The notes: generated by a model from the letters alone, not told the origin. 64,000 nt of DNA from Pseudomonadota bacterium (GCA_021781575.1 JAJXWP010000026.1:1-64000); one strand, 5' to 3'; positions 48,972 through 58,634 are shown, counted from the stretch's first letter. Numbers and translations are program-made.

Positions 48972-49544
48972 TCAAGCCCCGCGAACGACCACGCCACCGG
49001 CCCGCATCCAGCCATTGAACCCGCCACGCAGGCGATGGATCTCACCGCTATAGCCGGATTCGAGCATCTTGGCGGCCGCCGGCCCGCAGCGCATGCCGGA
49101 TTGGCAATGGAACACGAGCTTCTTGCTCGGATCGAGGGGAATTTTTCGCGGGTCGAAAGACGACAAGGGGATGAGCACGGAGCCGGGAATATGCCCGGCT
49201 TCGTGCTCGCGTCGTTCGCGGACGTCGATGATGGTGGCGGCGCCGCTCTTATGCCATTCCACAACGGCCGCCGGCTCGGCCATGCGGACTCCTCCGGGCG
49301 TCGCACGGGTTACCTGCTGCTCGGATGGAGGCCGCGGCTTCTCCGGGAAGGCGCATCCGGCAGGGATACCGACAAATCGCAGGGCCATGGCCAGCGGGCA
49401 AAATCCGGTGAAAGCCGCCTGCAGCATGTTGAGCCCGACGAAGCCGGTCAGGAAAAGCCAATAGGGCGACATCGCCCAGGCTAAACCGAGACTCGCCAAG
49501 ACAACACTGCCGGCGAAGGCGAATACGAGACGATCGACATTCAT
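48972..49544 (-). CDS. DUF2892 membrane domain fused to rhodanese
   Basis: A 190-aa protein. Residues 1-70 are a DUF2892 unit with two membrane helices ([19 protein letters not shown] and [24 protein letters not shown]). Residues 85-190 are a rhodanese domain with active loop [12 protein letters not shown]. The E. coli YgaP protein has the same two parts in reverse order. The membrane part is nearly duplicated in the next gene upstream. Probably a membrane-tethered sulfurtransferase. Confidence 0.88.
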   Translation of the reverse strand: MNVDRLVFAFAGSVVLASLGLAWAMSPYWLFLTGFVGLNMLQAAFTGFCPLAMALRFVGIPAGCAFPEKPRPPSEQQVTRATPGGVRMAEPAAVVEWHKSGAATIIDVRERREHEAGHIPGSVLIPLSSFDPRKIPLDPSKKLVFHCQSGMRCGPAAAKMLESGYSGEIHRLRGGFNGWMRAGGVVVRGA

Positions 49545-49618
49545 GATCGAGACAACTCTTGCGGCTGGCCGAGAGAAGACATATCAGTGTTTGTGAATTT
49601 TTTCCAATCCGGTGCTGC

Positions 49619-49852
49619 TCACCGGAGCGCCGCACGGTCTTGGTGCCTGTCGGGGAAGGCACAGCCGGCTTGGAAGCCGACAAGCCGCAGTATGGTTGCC
49701 AGGGGGCAGAAGCCGGTGAACGATGCCTGCAGCATGTTCAGTCCGACAAAGCCGGTGAGGAAAAGCCAATAGGGGGAAAACAAATACGCGAGTCCGATGC
49801 TGACGAGGATGACGGTACCGGCGAACGCGAAAACGATACGATCGATATTCAT
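49619..49852 (-). CDS. DUF2892 small membrane protein
   Basis: A 77-aa protein with two membrane helices. It is strikingly similar to residues 1-69 of the rhodanese fusion downstream (both contain [18 protein letters not shown] and TGFCPLA), so the pair arose by tandem duplication, one copy having gained or lost the rhodanese part. The conserved GFCPLA Cys may matter for sulfur or metal binding. It probably forms an operon with the fusion gene. Confidence 0.82.
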   Translation of the reverse strand: MNIDRIVFAFAGTVILVSIGLAYLFSPYWLFLTGFVGLNMLQASFTGFCPLATILRLVGFQAGCAFPDRHQDRAALR

Positions 49853-49933
49853 GCTTGAAACGACCCTTGCGGCTGAGTGACAGACAACATATTAGTGGTA
49901 TTGAATGTGTTTTTCAACGGGTCCCTATGCATC

Positions 49934-50974
49934 ATGATGCCCGAAGCAAGATTGACAATCACCGCAGCCCTTTGCCTGCTCCTCGCCGGCCCTGCCGCCG
50001 CCGCCGAAAAGCCGGCGGCGGATAAGCCGCAACACGCCCCGGCAGAATTCACCATCCACACCGCCCCCGTCGAGGACAGCAAGGCGGTATTCGCCACCGT
50101 CGAAAGTATTCGGCGCACCATGGCCCGCGCCCGCATCGGCGGAACCGTCGGAGCTTTGAGCGTTACCGAAGGGGACCGCGTCACGGCGGGACAGCGCATC
50201 GGGCTGGTCGGCGACCCAAAACTGGCGCTGCAACTGCAAGCCAACGATGAACGCATGCGGTCGCAACAGGCGCAGCGCGACCAGGCGCAGGCCGATCTGA
50301 AACGGGCGGAGCAGCTGTATCGCGTCGGCAGCATCGCCAAGAGTACCTTGGAACAAGCGCAGACCGCCCTCCAGGTCGCCGAGCGCGGCGTGGCCGCCTT
50401 GCGGGCCGAACGGGCGGTGACCAGCCAGCAGATGGCCGAAGGCGCCGTCCTGGCGCCGGTCACCGGGCGGGTGCTGGAAGTGCCGGTAAGCATCGGATCC
50501 GTCGTGATGCCCGGCGAGACCATCGCCGTCGTCGCCACCGAGAATTACATCCTGCGCGCCGAATTGCCGGAGCGGCATGCCCGCTTCATCAAGGTGGGCG
50601 ACACGGTGGTCGTCGGCGAGCACGAGCCGGAAGAGCCGCTCGGGCTGCAGGGCAAGGCCCTATTCCGCCAGCCACCGCGCAACGGGACGGTGCGCAAGGT
50701 CTATCCGGAAATCACCAACGGGCGAGTCATGGCGGATATCGAGGTTAGCGGCCTCAACGACTATTTCGTCGGTGAGCGTGTCCGCGTCCTGGTGTCGACG
50801 GGAACGCGCCAGAGCATAGTGGTTCCGCAGGATTTCCTGTACCGGCGCTTCGGCCTGTGCTTCGCCAGGCTCAAGGATGGCGGCGAGGTCGTGGTCCAGC
50901 CGGGCCGCCCCGCGCCGGGCGGTATCGAGGTGTTGGCCGGTCTGCGCGACGGTGACGTGGTGGTCGCCCCATGA
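49934..50974 (+). CDS. RND efflux adaptor (membrane fusion protein), second system
   Basis: A 346-aa adaptor with a signal peptide (LTITAALCLLLAGPAAAAE). The lipoyl halves are RARIGGTVGALSVTEGDRV and GAVLAPVTGRVLEV, flanking a helical hairpin (RSQQAQRDQAQADL...). Two adjacent ATG codons (49934, 49937) are possible; the ribosome site is weak. It overlaps the pump gene by 4 bases. The sulfur-linked DUF2892 genes are divergent from it. Confidence 0.87.
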   Translation: MMPEARLTITAALCLLLAGPAAAAEKPAADKPQHAPAEFTIHTAPVEDSKAVFATVESIRRTMARARIGGTVGALSVTEGDRVTAGQRIGLVGDPKLALQLQANDERMRSQQAQRDQAQADLKRAEQLYRVGSIAKSTLEQAQTALQVAERGVAALRAERAVTSQQMAEGAVLAPVTGRVLEVPVSIGSVVMPGETIAVVATENYILRAELPERHARFIKVGDTVVVGEHEPEEPLGLQGKALFRQPPRNGTVRKVYPEITNGRVMADIEVSGLNDYFVGERVRVLVSTGTRQSIVVPQDFLYRRFGLCFARLKDGGEVVVQPGRPAPGGIEVLAGLRDGDVVVAP

Positions 50975-53900
50975 AGGCGGGCATTTCCGGCGCCATAACG
51001 CGCTATTTCATCAATTCGCCGCTGACCCCGCTGCTGCTGATGGCCGCGCTGGTGGTCGGCGCCGTCGCCTTGGCCAAGCTGCCGCGCGAAGAGGAGCCGC
51101 AAATCAGCGTGCCGATGGTGGACATCATCGTCAACGCCAATGGCCTTCCCGCCCAGGACGCGGTCGAGTTGGTAACCAGGCCGCTGGAGGACATCGTCAA
51201 GGGGATCCGTCAGGTCGAACACGTATATTCGCAGACCGAGGACGATCACGTGGTGGTGACGGCGCGCTTTCTCGTCGGCACCGACGAGGACAAGGCCATC
51301 GTCCGCGTCCACGACGAGGTCCAGGCCCATATGGCCGAAATGCCCACCGGCATCGGCGAACCGCTGATCGTCGGCCGCGGCATCGACGACGTCGCCACGG
51401 TGGTGCTGAACCTGTCGCCGAAGAAGGGCTGGCAAGACCGCTGGAACGACAACAGCCTGTTCGACGTGGCTCAGGAACTGCAGCACGAGTTGGTGAAGGT
51501 CGACAATGTCGGCCTGAGCTACATCGTCGGCGGGCGGCCGGACCAGATCCGCGTCGAGCCTGACCCCGAGCGACTGTCGCTTTACGGCGTTTCGATCAAC
51601 CAGCTGATCAACAAGGTGGCCCAGGCCAATCGGGCCTTCAGCGCGGGCGCCGTCCGCGCCAGGGATTCGTCGATCCCGGTCATTGCCGGGCAGACCCTTT
51701 CGGGCATTCCCGATATCGGCCAGCTGCTGCTGACCACCTACGACGGCCGGCCGGTCTACGTCAAAGACGTGGCAAAGACGGTGGTCGCATGGGCGCCGGC
51801 CGAACATTACACCTGGACCTTCACCAAAGACGCCGACGGCCAGCTTGAAAAGCGGCCCTCGGTCAGTCTGGCCCTGGCCAAACGCAAAGGCTCCAACGCG
51901 GTGGTGGTCGCCCATGACATTCTGAGCCGCCTGGCCCTGGTGGAGGGGCGACTGGTGCCTTCCGACGTGGCGGTAACGGTCGGCCGCAACTACGGCGAGA
52001 CAGCCTCGGACAAGGCCAATGAACTGCTGCTGCACCTGGCCATCGCCACCATCACCATCGTCGGCCTGATCACCTTCCTGTTGGGCTGGCGCGAAGGCGC
52101 GGTTGTGCTGGTTGTCATTCCGGTGACCATTCTCCTGACGCTGTTTGCCTCCTGGTTGATGGGCTACACCATTAATCGGGTGAGCCTGTTCGCTCTGATC
52201 TTCTCCATCGGCATCCTGGTCGACGATGCCATCGTCATCATCGAGAACATCGCCCGCCACTGGCGAATGCGGGACGGTCGCGAACGAGTCCAGGCCGCCA
52301 TCGATGCGGTGGCCGAGGTCGGCAACCCGACCATCGTGGCGACCTTGACCATCGTCGTCGCCCTGCTGCCAATGATGTTCGTTTCCGGGTTGATGGGGCC
52401 CTATATGAGCCCGATCCCGGCGAACGCCTCGGCGGCCATGGTGTTTTCCTTCTTCGTCGCGGTCATCCTGACACCCTGGCTGCTGGTACGCACCCACCGG
52501 GGATCGACGGCCAAATCCGACGAAGCCCACGACCACACCGGCGGGCTGGGCAAGCTCTATCTGAGAGTGGCCCGTCCGCTGCTGACCGGCCGCAGCCGGT
52601 CGAAGAAACTGCTGCTGGGCGTCACCATCGCCACCGTGCTGGCCTGTTCGCTGTTCGCCGTAAAGGCGGTGACGGTCAAGCTGCTTCCCTTCGACAACAA
52701 GTCCGAGGTGCAGGTCGTGCTGGACCTGCCGCGCGGCAGTTCGTTGGAGGAAACCGACCGGGTGCTGACCGAGGCCGCCGACAGGCTGGCCAGTTTGCCC
52801 GAGCTGGTGGACATCCAGTCCCAGGCGGGGACCGCCGCCCCCTTCAACTTCAACGGCCTGGTCCGCCATTATTACCTGCGCACGGAGCCGCAGCAGGGCG
52901 ACCTGATGGTCAACCTGACGCCGAAAGGCGACCGCCACCGGGGCAGCCACGAGATCGCGCTGGACATCCGTCGGCGGCTGAAATCGCTGTCGTTGCCGGC
53001 AGGCAGCAGCATCAAGGTGGTGGAGGTGCCGCCGGGACCCCCGGTCCTGTCGACTCTGCTGGCCGAAGTCTACGGACCCACCCCCGATGCCCGCCGCGCC
53101 GCCGCCGCCAAAGTCCGCAAGGCGTTCGAGTCGGTCGACTTCATCGTCGATGTCGATGATTCCTACGGGGTGCGCAGCAAGCGCCTGCGAGTGACCCTCG
53201 ACCGCGACGCCATGGAATTCCATGGCGTCGAGGAGCAGAACGTCTATGACGCCATCAACGCCCTGATGAACGGCGTCAGGGTCGGCTATTTCCAGCGGGG
53301 TCACGGCGAGCGGCCGGAAGAAATCGTCGTGCGCCTGCCCAACCGGGACAGCTTCCCGGGCGAATACCTTGCCTCGACGCCGGTTCCGGCGCGCAACGGC
53401 ACGGTGGAGCTGGGCGACGTGGTGAAGGTCGCCTATGAGCCGGCGTCGTTCCCCATCTTCCGCCGTGACGGGCGCTTCGCCGAAATGGTCATGGCCGACC
53501 TGGCCGGGCGCTACGAGGCGCCGATCTACGGCATGCTGGCGGTCGACAAGAAGCTGGAAAACAGCGGTATCGACATCAGGTTCCACGGCCAGCCACAGGA
53601 CGAAAGCCGCCCGACCCTGCTATGGGACGGCGAGTGGGAGATCACCTACGTCACCTTCCGCGACATGGGAGCCGCCTTCGCCGTCGCCATCCTCGGCATC
53701 TATCTGCTGGTGGTGGCACAGTTCGGGTCGTTTCGCATCCCCCTGGTGATCCTGGTGCCGGTGCCGCTGACCCTGGTCGGCATCGTGCTCGGCCACCTGC
53801 TGTTCAGGGCCCCGTTCACCGCCACTTCGATGATCGGCTTCATCGCCCTGGCCGGCATCATTGTCCGCAATTCGATCCTGCTGGTCGATTTCATCCGCCA

Positions 53901-54165
53901 CCGACGTGCCCAAGGAGTGACCCTGCGACGGGCTTTGCTCGATGCCGGAGCCATCCGCGTCAAACCCATATTCCTGACGGCGGCAGCGGCGATGATCGGT
54001 GCAGCTTTCATCCTGACCGACCCGATCTTCCAGGGGCTGGCCATCAGCCTGGTGTTCGGCCTGGCGTCATCGACCGCCCTTACCCTGCTGGTCATTCCGG
54101 CCCTCTATGTCTGGTTGCGTGACGATCATCTGGGATTCGATACCAAGGAGTCTCCCCATGAGTGA
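50971..54165 (+). CDS. RND efflux pump permease, second system
   Basis: A 1064-aa inner-membrane pump with the twelve-segment RND layout. The TM4 motif FSIGILVDDAIVIIENIARH retains the paired Asp of the proton path, and the C-terminal half has the FIALAGIIVRNSILLVDFIRH helix. The N-terminus (GAITRYFINSPLTPLLL) and the overall sequence differ from the HAE1 pump at 5690, and resemble uncharacterised AcrB-like pumps with short adaptors. Substrate unknown. Its end overlaps the DUF6125 gene by 8 bases. Confidence 0.9.
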   Translation: MKAGISGAITRYFINSPLTPLLLMAALVVGAVALAKLPREEEPQISVPMVDIIVNANGLPAQDAVELVTRPLEDIVKGIRQVEHVYSQTEDDHVVVTARFLVGTDEDKAIVRVHDEVQAHMAEMPTGIGEPLIVGRGIDDVATVVLNLSPKKGWQDRWNDNSLFDVAQELQHELVKVDNVGLSYIVGGRPDQIRVEPDPERLSLYGVSINQLINKVAQANRAFSAGAVRARDSSIPVIAGQTLSGIPDIGQLLLTTYDGRPVYVKDVAKTVVAWAPAEHYTWTFTKDADGQLEKRPSVSLALAKRKGSNAVVVAHDILSRLALVEGRLVPSDVAVTVGRNYGETASDKANELLLHLAIATITIVGLITFLLGWREGAVVLVVIPVTILLTLFASWLMGYTINRVSLFALIFSIGILVDDAIVIIENIARHWRMRDGRERVQAAIDAVAEVGNPTIVATLTIVVALLPMMFVSGLMGPYMSPIPANASAAMVFSFFVAVILTPWLLVRTHRGSTAKSDEAHDHTGGLGKLYLRVARPLLTGRSRSKKLLLGVTIATVLACSLFAVKAVTVKLLPFDNKSEVQVVLDLPRGSSLEETDRVLTEAADRLASLPELVDIQSQAGTAAPFNFNGLVRHYYLRTEPQQGDLMVNLTPKGDRHRGSHEIALDIRRRLKSLSLPAGSSIKVVEVPPGPPVLSTLLAEVYGPTPDARRAAAAKVRKAFESVDFIVDVDDSYGVRSKRLRVTLDRDAMEFHGVEEQNVYDAINALMNGVRVGYFQRGHGERPEEIVVRLPNRDSFPGEYLASTPVPARNGTVELGDVVKVAYEPASFPIFRRDGRFAEMVMADLAGRYEAPIYGMLAVDKKLENSGIDIRFHGQPQDESRPTLLWDGEWEITYVTFRDMGAAFAVAILGIYLLVVAQFGSFRIPLVILVPVPLTLVGIVLGHLLFRAPFTATSMIGFIALAGIIVRNSILLVDFIRHRRAQGVTLRRALLDAGAIRVKPIFLTAAAAMIGAAFILTDPIFQGLAISLVFGLASSTALTLLVIPALYVWLRDDHLGFDTKESPHE

Positions 54166-54901
54166 CGAAGAAAAGGCGCAAACGGCCCGGGCGGTGATCG
54201 ACGCTGTCCGCCGCATGGCGGTGCATTATGGGCTGTGGTTCGCCAACGCCGCTCAGAGGTTCGGCATCGATGAAGCGTTGGCGATGGAACAGGAGGCGGG
54301 AGACCGCGGGTTTTCCATCCTCGTCGACCGCCTTTGCGCGCTTTTCGGCATCGAACAGACGGACGGCATGCCGGCGCCGCTGGCGGCAATGGACGAGGAG
54401 CGGCGCCAGGCTTTGCTGAAAGCGGTGGCCGTCAACTGGCTGGCACTGGACGGTGTATGGTTCCAGGCGGTCGAGAAACGGGAAGGCATGGCCGCCGCCA
54501 AGGAGGTCAACGACGCCTGCTGGGCGTGGTTCTCGCCGCTTGAGGCGGCCCGTATCAAGGACCTGGCGGGGCTGCCGGAGGGCGGCGGCCTGGAGGCGCT
54601 GGCCGGCAGTTTTGCTCACCGCCTGTACGGCCCGATCAACGAGCAGGAGGTGTTTTTCGACACGGACGGCTCCCTGGTCATGCGCATGACCAACTGTCGG
54701 GTCCAGGCGGCACGCCAGCGCAAGGGCCTCGCCGACTATCCCTGCAAGTCGGGCGGCGTGGTCGAATACACCAGCTTCGCCCGCACCGTGGATCCCCGCA
54801 TCACCTGCGAATGCATCGCCTGTCCGCCCGACCCGCACCCGGCCGGCTGGTTCTGCGCCTGGCGTTTCAAAATCGACCGTGGCGACGGGAAAGCGACCTG
54901 A
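54158..54901 (+). CDS. DUF6125-like protein coupled to the RND pump
   Basis: A 247-aa soluble protein. The start has AAGGAG 7 bases upstream and lies inside the end of the pump gene, so translation is coupled. The N-terminal half (MAVHYGLWFANAAQRFGIDEAL, DGVWFQAVE) fits the DUF6125 pattern. The C-terminal half is Cys-containing (MTNCRVQ, DYPCKSGG, ITCECIACPPD, GWFCAW), a possible metal or Fe-S site. Function is unknown; its coupling suggests substrate modification or regulation of efflux. Confidence 0.75.
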   Translation: MSDEEKAQTARAVIDAVRRMAVHYGLWFANAAQRFGIDEALAMEQEAGDRGFSILVDRLCALFGIEQTDGMPAPLAAMDEERRQALLKAVAVNWLALDGVWFQAVEKREGMAAAKEVNDACWAWFSPLEAARIKDLAGLPEGGGLEALAGSFAHRLYGPINEQEVFFDTDGSLVMRMTNCRVQAARQRKGLADYPCKSGGVVEYTSFARTVDPRITCECIACPPDPHPAGWFCAWRFKIDRGDGKAT

Positions 54902-54992
54902 CGGGCGGCGATCGCCTCCAACCTTCGACTTGAGTGGCCGGCCGCGAGGCCGCATCATGGGTTGGTGGATTTGAACGACATTAGGTATCAGA

Positions 54993-56558
54993 ATGATTGC
55001 GCTGTTGCGCCGACCGGCCGTTGCCCTGGGTGTTTGTCTGGGGCTATCGGGTTTACCCCTGGGGGCGCACGCCGCCAGCGACCAGACCGAGTTGAAGGGC
55101 CGGCCGGCCGACATGGTGGTTCCCCTGCCGAGTTGGGCACCGCTGATCAAACGGGTCCTCCCGGCGGTGGTGAACGTCTCCGCCGAGATCCCCCGTGACG
55201 CGGTATCGGCCGGAGACGAGCAACCCGACGAAGACCCCGACGAACAACCGCTGTCACCGGAGTCGCCGTTCTACGACTTTCTGCGGCGCTATTTCGGCCA
55301 GCGCGCCCTGCCGCCGCGAACGCCGCTTTTGCCGCCGGTACCGCCCCGCACCAATGCGGCTGCCGGCGGCAAGATCATGTCGCTCGGCTCGGCCTTCATC
55401 ATCGACCCCTCGGGCTACATCGTCACCAACTACCACGTGGTGGCACGGGCGACGAAGATCACCGTGATCTTCCAGGACAACTCCAGGCACCTGGCCACCG
55501 TGGTCGGCACCGACCCGAAGATCGACATCGCTCTGCTCAAGGTGTCGGTCAGGCGGAAGCTGCCTTACGTCGAATGGGGAGACAGCAACAAGGTGGAGGC
55601 CGGCGACTGGGTCATGGCCGTCGGCAACCCTTTCGGGCTGGGCGGCACGGTGACCGTCGGCATCATCTCCGCCCTGGGGCGCGACCTGCAGCAAGGGCCT
55701 TTCGACGATTTCCTGCAGATCGATGCGCCGATCAATCGCGGCAACTCCGGGGGGCCGACCTTCGACAGGACCGGCCGGGTGGTCGGTATCAACACGGCAA
55801 TCTATACGCCCAATGGCGGCAGCATCGGCATCGGCTTTGCCATTCCCTCGGGCGTCGCCAAGGTCATCGTCCGCCGACTGCGTGAAACAGGCCATGCCCG
55901 TCACGGCTATCTCGGCATCAGCGTCCAGCCGATCACTCCGGAAATCGCCCAGGCGCTGCATATGGACTCGGACAAGCCGCTGGGCCTCCTGGTCAACGAC
56001 GTGGCGGCCGACAGCCCGGCGGCGGAGGCCGGCATCCAGCCCGGCGACGTGATCGAGGAAGCCGACGGCCACGCCGTGGCGGTGACGCACGACATATCCA
56101 TCCTCGTCGTGACCGCCAGGGTCGGCGACAAGCTTCGCGTGAAGCTGGAACGCGACGGCGTGAAACGCAATGTCGAAGTGACCGTCGGTCAGGCGCCGAG
56201 CTCGGATGAACCGGCAACGGCGGCGCAGCACCCCGGCAAGGTGGCGGATACGCCGGTGGTCCGGGGGATGTGGTTCGCCAATCTGACACCGGACGTCCGC
56301 CGTGGGCTCAAGCTGGCGGCGACCGTGCAGGGCGTGGTCATCGGCGGCGTCGAGGCCAACAGCGCCGCCGCGACCATCGGGCTGGTTCCCGGTGACGTGG
56401 TCATATCGATTAACCGCCGGCCGGTTACGGAACCCGCCTCGGCCACCGAGAAGCTCCGCACGGCAGCCGATGCCGGAAGTGTGCTGCTTCTGGTCAACCG
56501 GCATGGGAGCAACCAGTTCATGGTCCTTCCGGCAAAGAACGAAAGCGGTGAAAACTGA
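54993..56558 (+). CDS. HtrA/DegP-type periplasmic serine protease
   Basis: A 521-aa protease with a signal peptide (residues 1-28). The triad is H148 (TNYHVV), D178 (DIALLK) and S252 (RGNSGGP). Two PDZ domains follow at about 300-395 and 425-510. A 50-residue acidic then Pro-rich insert (DEQPDEDPDEQP ... PPRTPLLPPVPPRT) precedes the protease core at the place of the regulatory loop LA. It would degrade or refold damaged envelope proteins. It is convergent with an LTXXQ-protein gene. Confidence 0.92.
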   Translation: MIALLRRPAVALGVCLGLSGLPLGAHAASDQTELKGRPADMVVPLPSWAPLIKRVLPAVVNVSAEIPRDAVSAGDEQPDEDPDEQPLSPESPFYDFLRRYFGQRALPPRTPLLPPVPPRTNAAAGGKIMSLGSAFIIDPSGYIVTNYHVVARATKITVIFQDNSRHLATVVGTDPKIDIALLKVSVRRKLPYVEWGDSNKVEAGDWVMAVGNPFGLGGTVTVGIISALGRDLQQGPFDDFLQIDAPINRGNSGGPTFDRTGRVVGINTAIYTPNGGSIGIGFAIPSGVAKVIVRRLRETGHARHGYLGISVQPITPEIAQALHMDSDKPLGLLVNDVAADSPAAEAGIQPGDVIEEADGHAVAVTHDISILVVTARVGDKLRVKLERDGVKRNVEVTVGQAPSSDEPATAAQHPGKVADTPVVRGMWFANLTPDVRRGLKLAATVQGVVIGGVEANSAAATIGLVPGDVVISINRRPVTEPASATEKLRTAADAGSVLLLVNRHGSNQFMVLPAKNESGEN

Positions 56559-56572
56559 TCAAGATCGCCGGT

Positions 56573-57067
56573 TCATCGAGGCGGCGCCATTCGCGGCTGA
56601 AACGCCGGAGCGGCCTGGTCGAAGGCGGTACGCTGCTCGGGGGTCAGAACCGCGGCCAGGGCGCTGCGGGCGCTCAACACCTCGTTATGAAGCTGTAGCC
56701 CGACTTCGCGGTGGCTGGCGCGCATCTGCTCGCGTTCTTGAACGGTTTGTGGCGGTGACTGGAGCATCGAGCGGCGTTGGGCCTGGCGGGTTTCCCACGC
56801 ATTGGTTATGGCGCCGCAGTAGGCCTTCCATTGCGGCTCCTGCTGGGCGGTTATGCCGAGCTGGTGCTTGAGTGCCGGCAGGGCCGCCGGGTCGTAGAGC
56901 CCGGCTCCGCCGCGCATCATTCCCCGACCAGCCCCCATTCCGCCGCCCATCCCGCCCCCCGGACCACCCAGAGGCGCCATTCCGGTGCTCCCCCCTTGGG
57001 CCGATGCGGCGAGCGGCAGGGCAGCGAGCGACAGGGCGAAGATTGCGGCGAAACATGTGGCGCGCAT
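56573..57067 (-). CDS. Spy/CpxP-like LTXXQ periplasmic protein, Gly/Met-rich
   Basis: A 164-aa exported protein. The signal peptide ends at LAASAQG. A Gly/Met-rich stretch (GGPGGGMGGGMGAGRGMMRGG) that could bind copper or other soft metals precedes two LTXXQ-like helices (QLGITAQQEPQWKAYC and AVLTPEQRTAFDQ). Related proteins buffer envelope stress. It lies next to the HtrA gene in convergent orientation, in line with a shared envelope theme. Confidence 0.82.
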   Translation of the reverse strand: MRATCFAAIFALSLAALPLAASAQGGSTGMAPLGGPGGGMGGGMGAGRGMMRGGAGLYDPAALPALKHQLGITAQQEPQWKAYCGAITNAWETRQAQRRSMLQSPPQTVQEREQMRASHREVGLQLHNEVLSARSALAAVLTPEQRTAFDQAAPAFQPRMAPPR

Positions 57068-57602
57068 GGTGACCTCCTTGACTGCATCGGCGACTGCATC
57101 GGGCCCCTCGACCGCTCATAGTAGCAAATTACAATATGTCGCAGGAACCCGACGGACGATGTGGCCTCCGTCCGCCAGGTTCCGCCGGGCCGCACGACCG
57201 GCTGCCTTGCCGATTCTCTGCCAAAGATCTTAAGCCTCTTTTCCGCACCATAGGAATATTCGCCAATATCTTCTGCGTCAGCCGAAAATATTGAGAGGCC
57301 AGCGACCGAGGAATCGTATCAGCAACCCTGCACAACGCGATGGCTGGTGCAGAGAAGCGTGGGTTAAAGCATCGACGAAAGGCGCCGACCAAAGTCTTCG
57401 CCGCAAGAGATTCGTTGGCGGAAACAGAGGACCATTTCGATGGGCGCGGTGGCTGTAGGCTTGCTGTGCCATTTTTGACACACCTGTGCGAAATGGGCAG
57501 GATAAATTCTCGTTTAATTTACATTTCCATGACGGACCGGCTCCCTTGAAAGGGCAAGGAGAAAGCCCGCAAAGACGGGGATTGACGAAAGGGAGATTAG
57601 GA
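57068..57602. other. AT-richer intergenic region of 535 bases
   Basis: Upstream region shared by the LTXXQ gene (minus) and the outer-membrane protein gene (plus). No coding frame is convincing. The last 60 bases form a structured leader (57545-57602) with the segments CCCTT-ga-AAGGG, GGGCAA, GAAA and GCAAAG; see findings. Confidence 0.5.
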
Positions 57603-58511
57603 ATGATTAAAAAATTTGTCTGTTGCGCCGCTGTTGTCGCTGCCGCGGGGTTCGTCAGCAATGTCGCTTCGGCCGAAGAACTGTGGGACCCCCATCTGTT
57701 CGGCATCAACGAAGGCCTGGCTCTTGGAGCGAACCCGCCGCCCGGCGTCTACGTTATCAACAACTCTTATTGGAATACGTTCAAGCTTCCGAATAATACC
57801 GCCATTAAGCTCGATGGCTACGTCGACGTGCCGGTCGTGTTGTGGAGCACCGGACTGAAGATCCTGGGCGCCGACTATGCCGTGGGCATTTCCCAGCCGT
57901 TCGACTTCACCAGCATTGGCCCGTCAGGTGCGCAGGCCAATCATTGGGGCACCTACAACACCCTCCTGATCCCCTACATTTTGTCCTGGGCGCTCCCCTA
58001 CGACCTGCATGTGTCGACCAGCTTGGGCGTCTATGCGGACGACGCCAGTTCGTCGATGGCCGTCGGCCACACCCCGGCTGTCGGCGTCGGCGCCGGCATG
58101 GCCAACTGGACCATCGAGCCTGGCGTGGCCATCAGCTATCTGCACAATGGCTGGAACCTGACCTTGGAAACCTATTACGACACCAGCACCGAGGACAGCC
58201 ACAGCGTTTTCGCCAATGGCGGGGCCTACCAGTCGGGTGACGAGTTCGGCACCTCCTTCACGGTGATGAAGACCGTCGGCAAGTGGTCGGGTGGCCTCGG
58301 CGGCTACACCCTCAACCAGTTGAACCACGACACGGCGCAGGGCGTCACCGTGCCCGGCGCGATGGACCAGAAAATCGGCCTTGGCCCGATCGTCGGCTAC
58401 AACTTCGGCCCGCTGGAAGTGCAGGCGATGTACAACCACGACGTGGTTGACCATTACGCTCCTGGCGGCGACTTCTTCAACGTGCGCTTTATCGTCCCGA
58501 TCAAGTACTAA
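57603..58511 (+). CDS. Outer-membrane beta-barrel protein (MetA-pathway phenol-degradation type)
   Basis: A 302-aa exported protein. The signal peptide is MIKKFVCCAAVVAAAGFVSNVASAEE. The mature part has the alternating hydrophobic/aromatic strands of a beta-barrel and ends FNVRFIVPIKY, with a terminal Tyr as in outer-membrane proteins. It matches the pattern of the Phenol_MetA_deg / COG4313 group of putative transporters. Start with GGAG 7 bases upstream. A strong terminator follows at 58531. The substrate is unknown; small aromatic or hydrophobic compounds are possible. Confidence 0.8.
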   Translation: MIKKFVCCAAVVAAAGFVSNVASAEELWDPHLFGINEGLALGANPPPGVYVINNSYWNTFKLPNNTAIKLDGYVDVPVVLWSTGLKILGADYAVGISQPFDFTSIGPSGAQANHWGTYNTLLIPYILSWALPYDLHVSTSLGVYADDASSSMAVGHTPAVGVGAGMANWTIEPGVAISYLHNGWNLTLETYYDTSTEDSHSVFANGGAYQSGDEFGTSFTVMKTVGKWSGGLGGYTLNQLNHDTAQGVTVPGAMDQKIGLGPIVGYNFGPLEVQAMYNHDVVDHYAPGGDFFNVRFIVPIKY

Positions 58512-58530
58512 GCGGGATATTTCGAATACT

Positions 58531-58570
58531 GGGGGAAGCGGGCAGCCGCCCGCTTCCCCCTTTTTATTTG
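58531..58570 (+). terminator. Intrinsic terminator of the outer-membrane protein gene
   Basis: GGGGGAAGCGGGC (58531-58543) and GCCCGCTTCCCCC (58548-58560) form a perfect 13-bp stem with a 4-base loop, followed by TTTTTATTTG. Confidence 0.92.
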
Positions 58571-58599
58571 AGCCCTCCGGGGACCGCGCCAATCAGGCA

Positions 58600-58634
58600 A
58601 AAAAAACGCAGCACCTGCCGTAGCGAGTGCTGCA
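58600..58634 (-). terminator. Intrinsic terminator of the third RND operon
   Basis: GCAGCAC (58608-58614) and GTGCTGC (58627-58633) pair; on the minus strand the stem is followed by GTTTTTTTG. It lies 11 bases past the stop of the 72-aa gene, which supports that gene being the end of the operon. Confidence 0.85.

Noticed and set aside
50761-53586. Minus-strand open frame of 941 codons opposite the second RND pump
   Set aside because: It is the complement shadow of a well-supported pump gene and has a His/Gln/Asp-rich low-quality sequence.
54993-56558. Magnetosome protease MamE/MamO
   Set aside because: The protein has the HtrA triad and PDZ domains but no MamE-type CxxCH haem motifs, and no other magnetosome gene is in the window.
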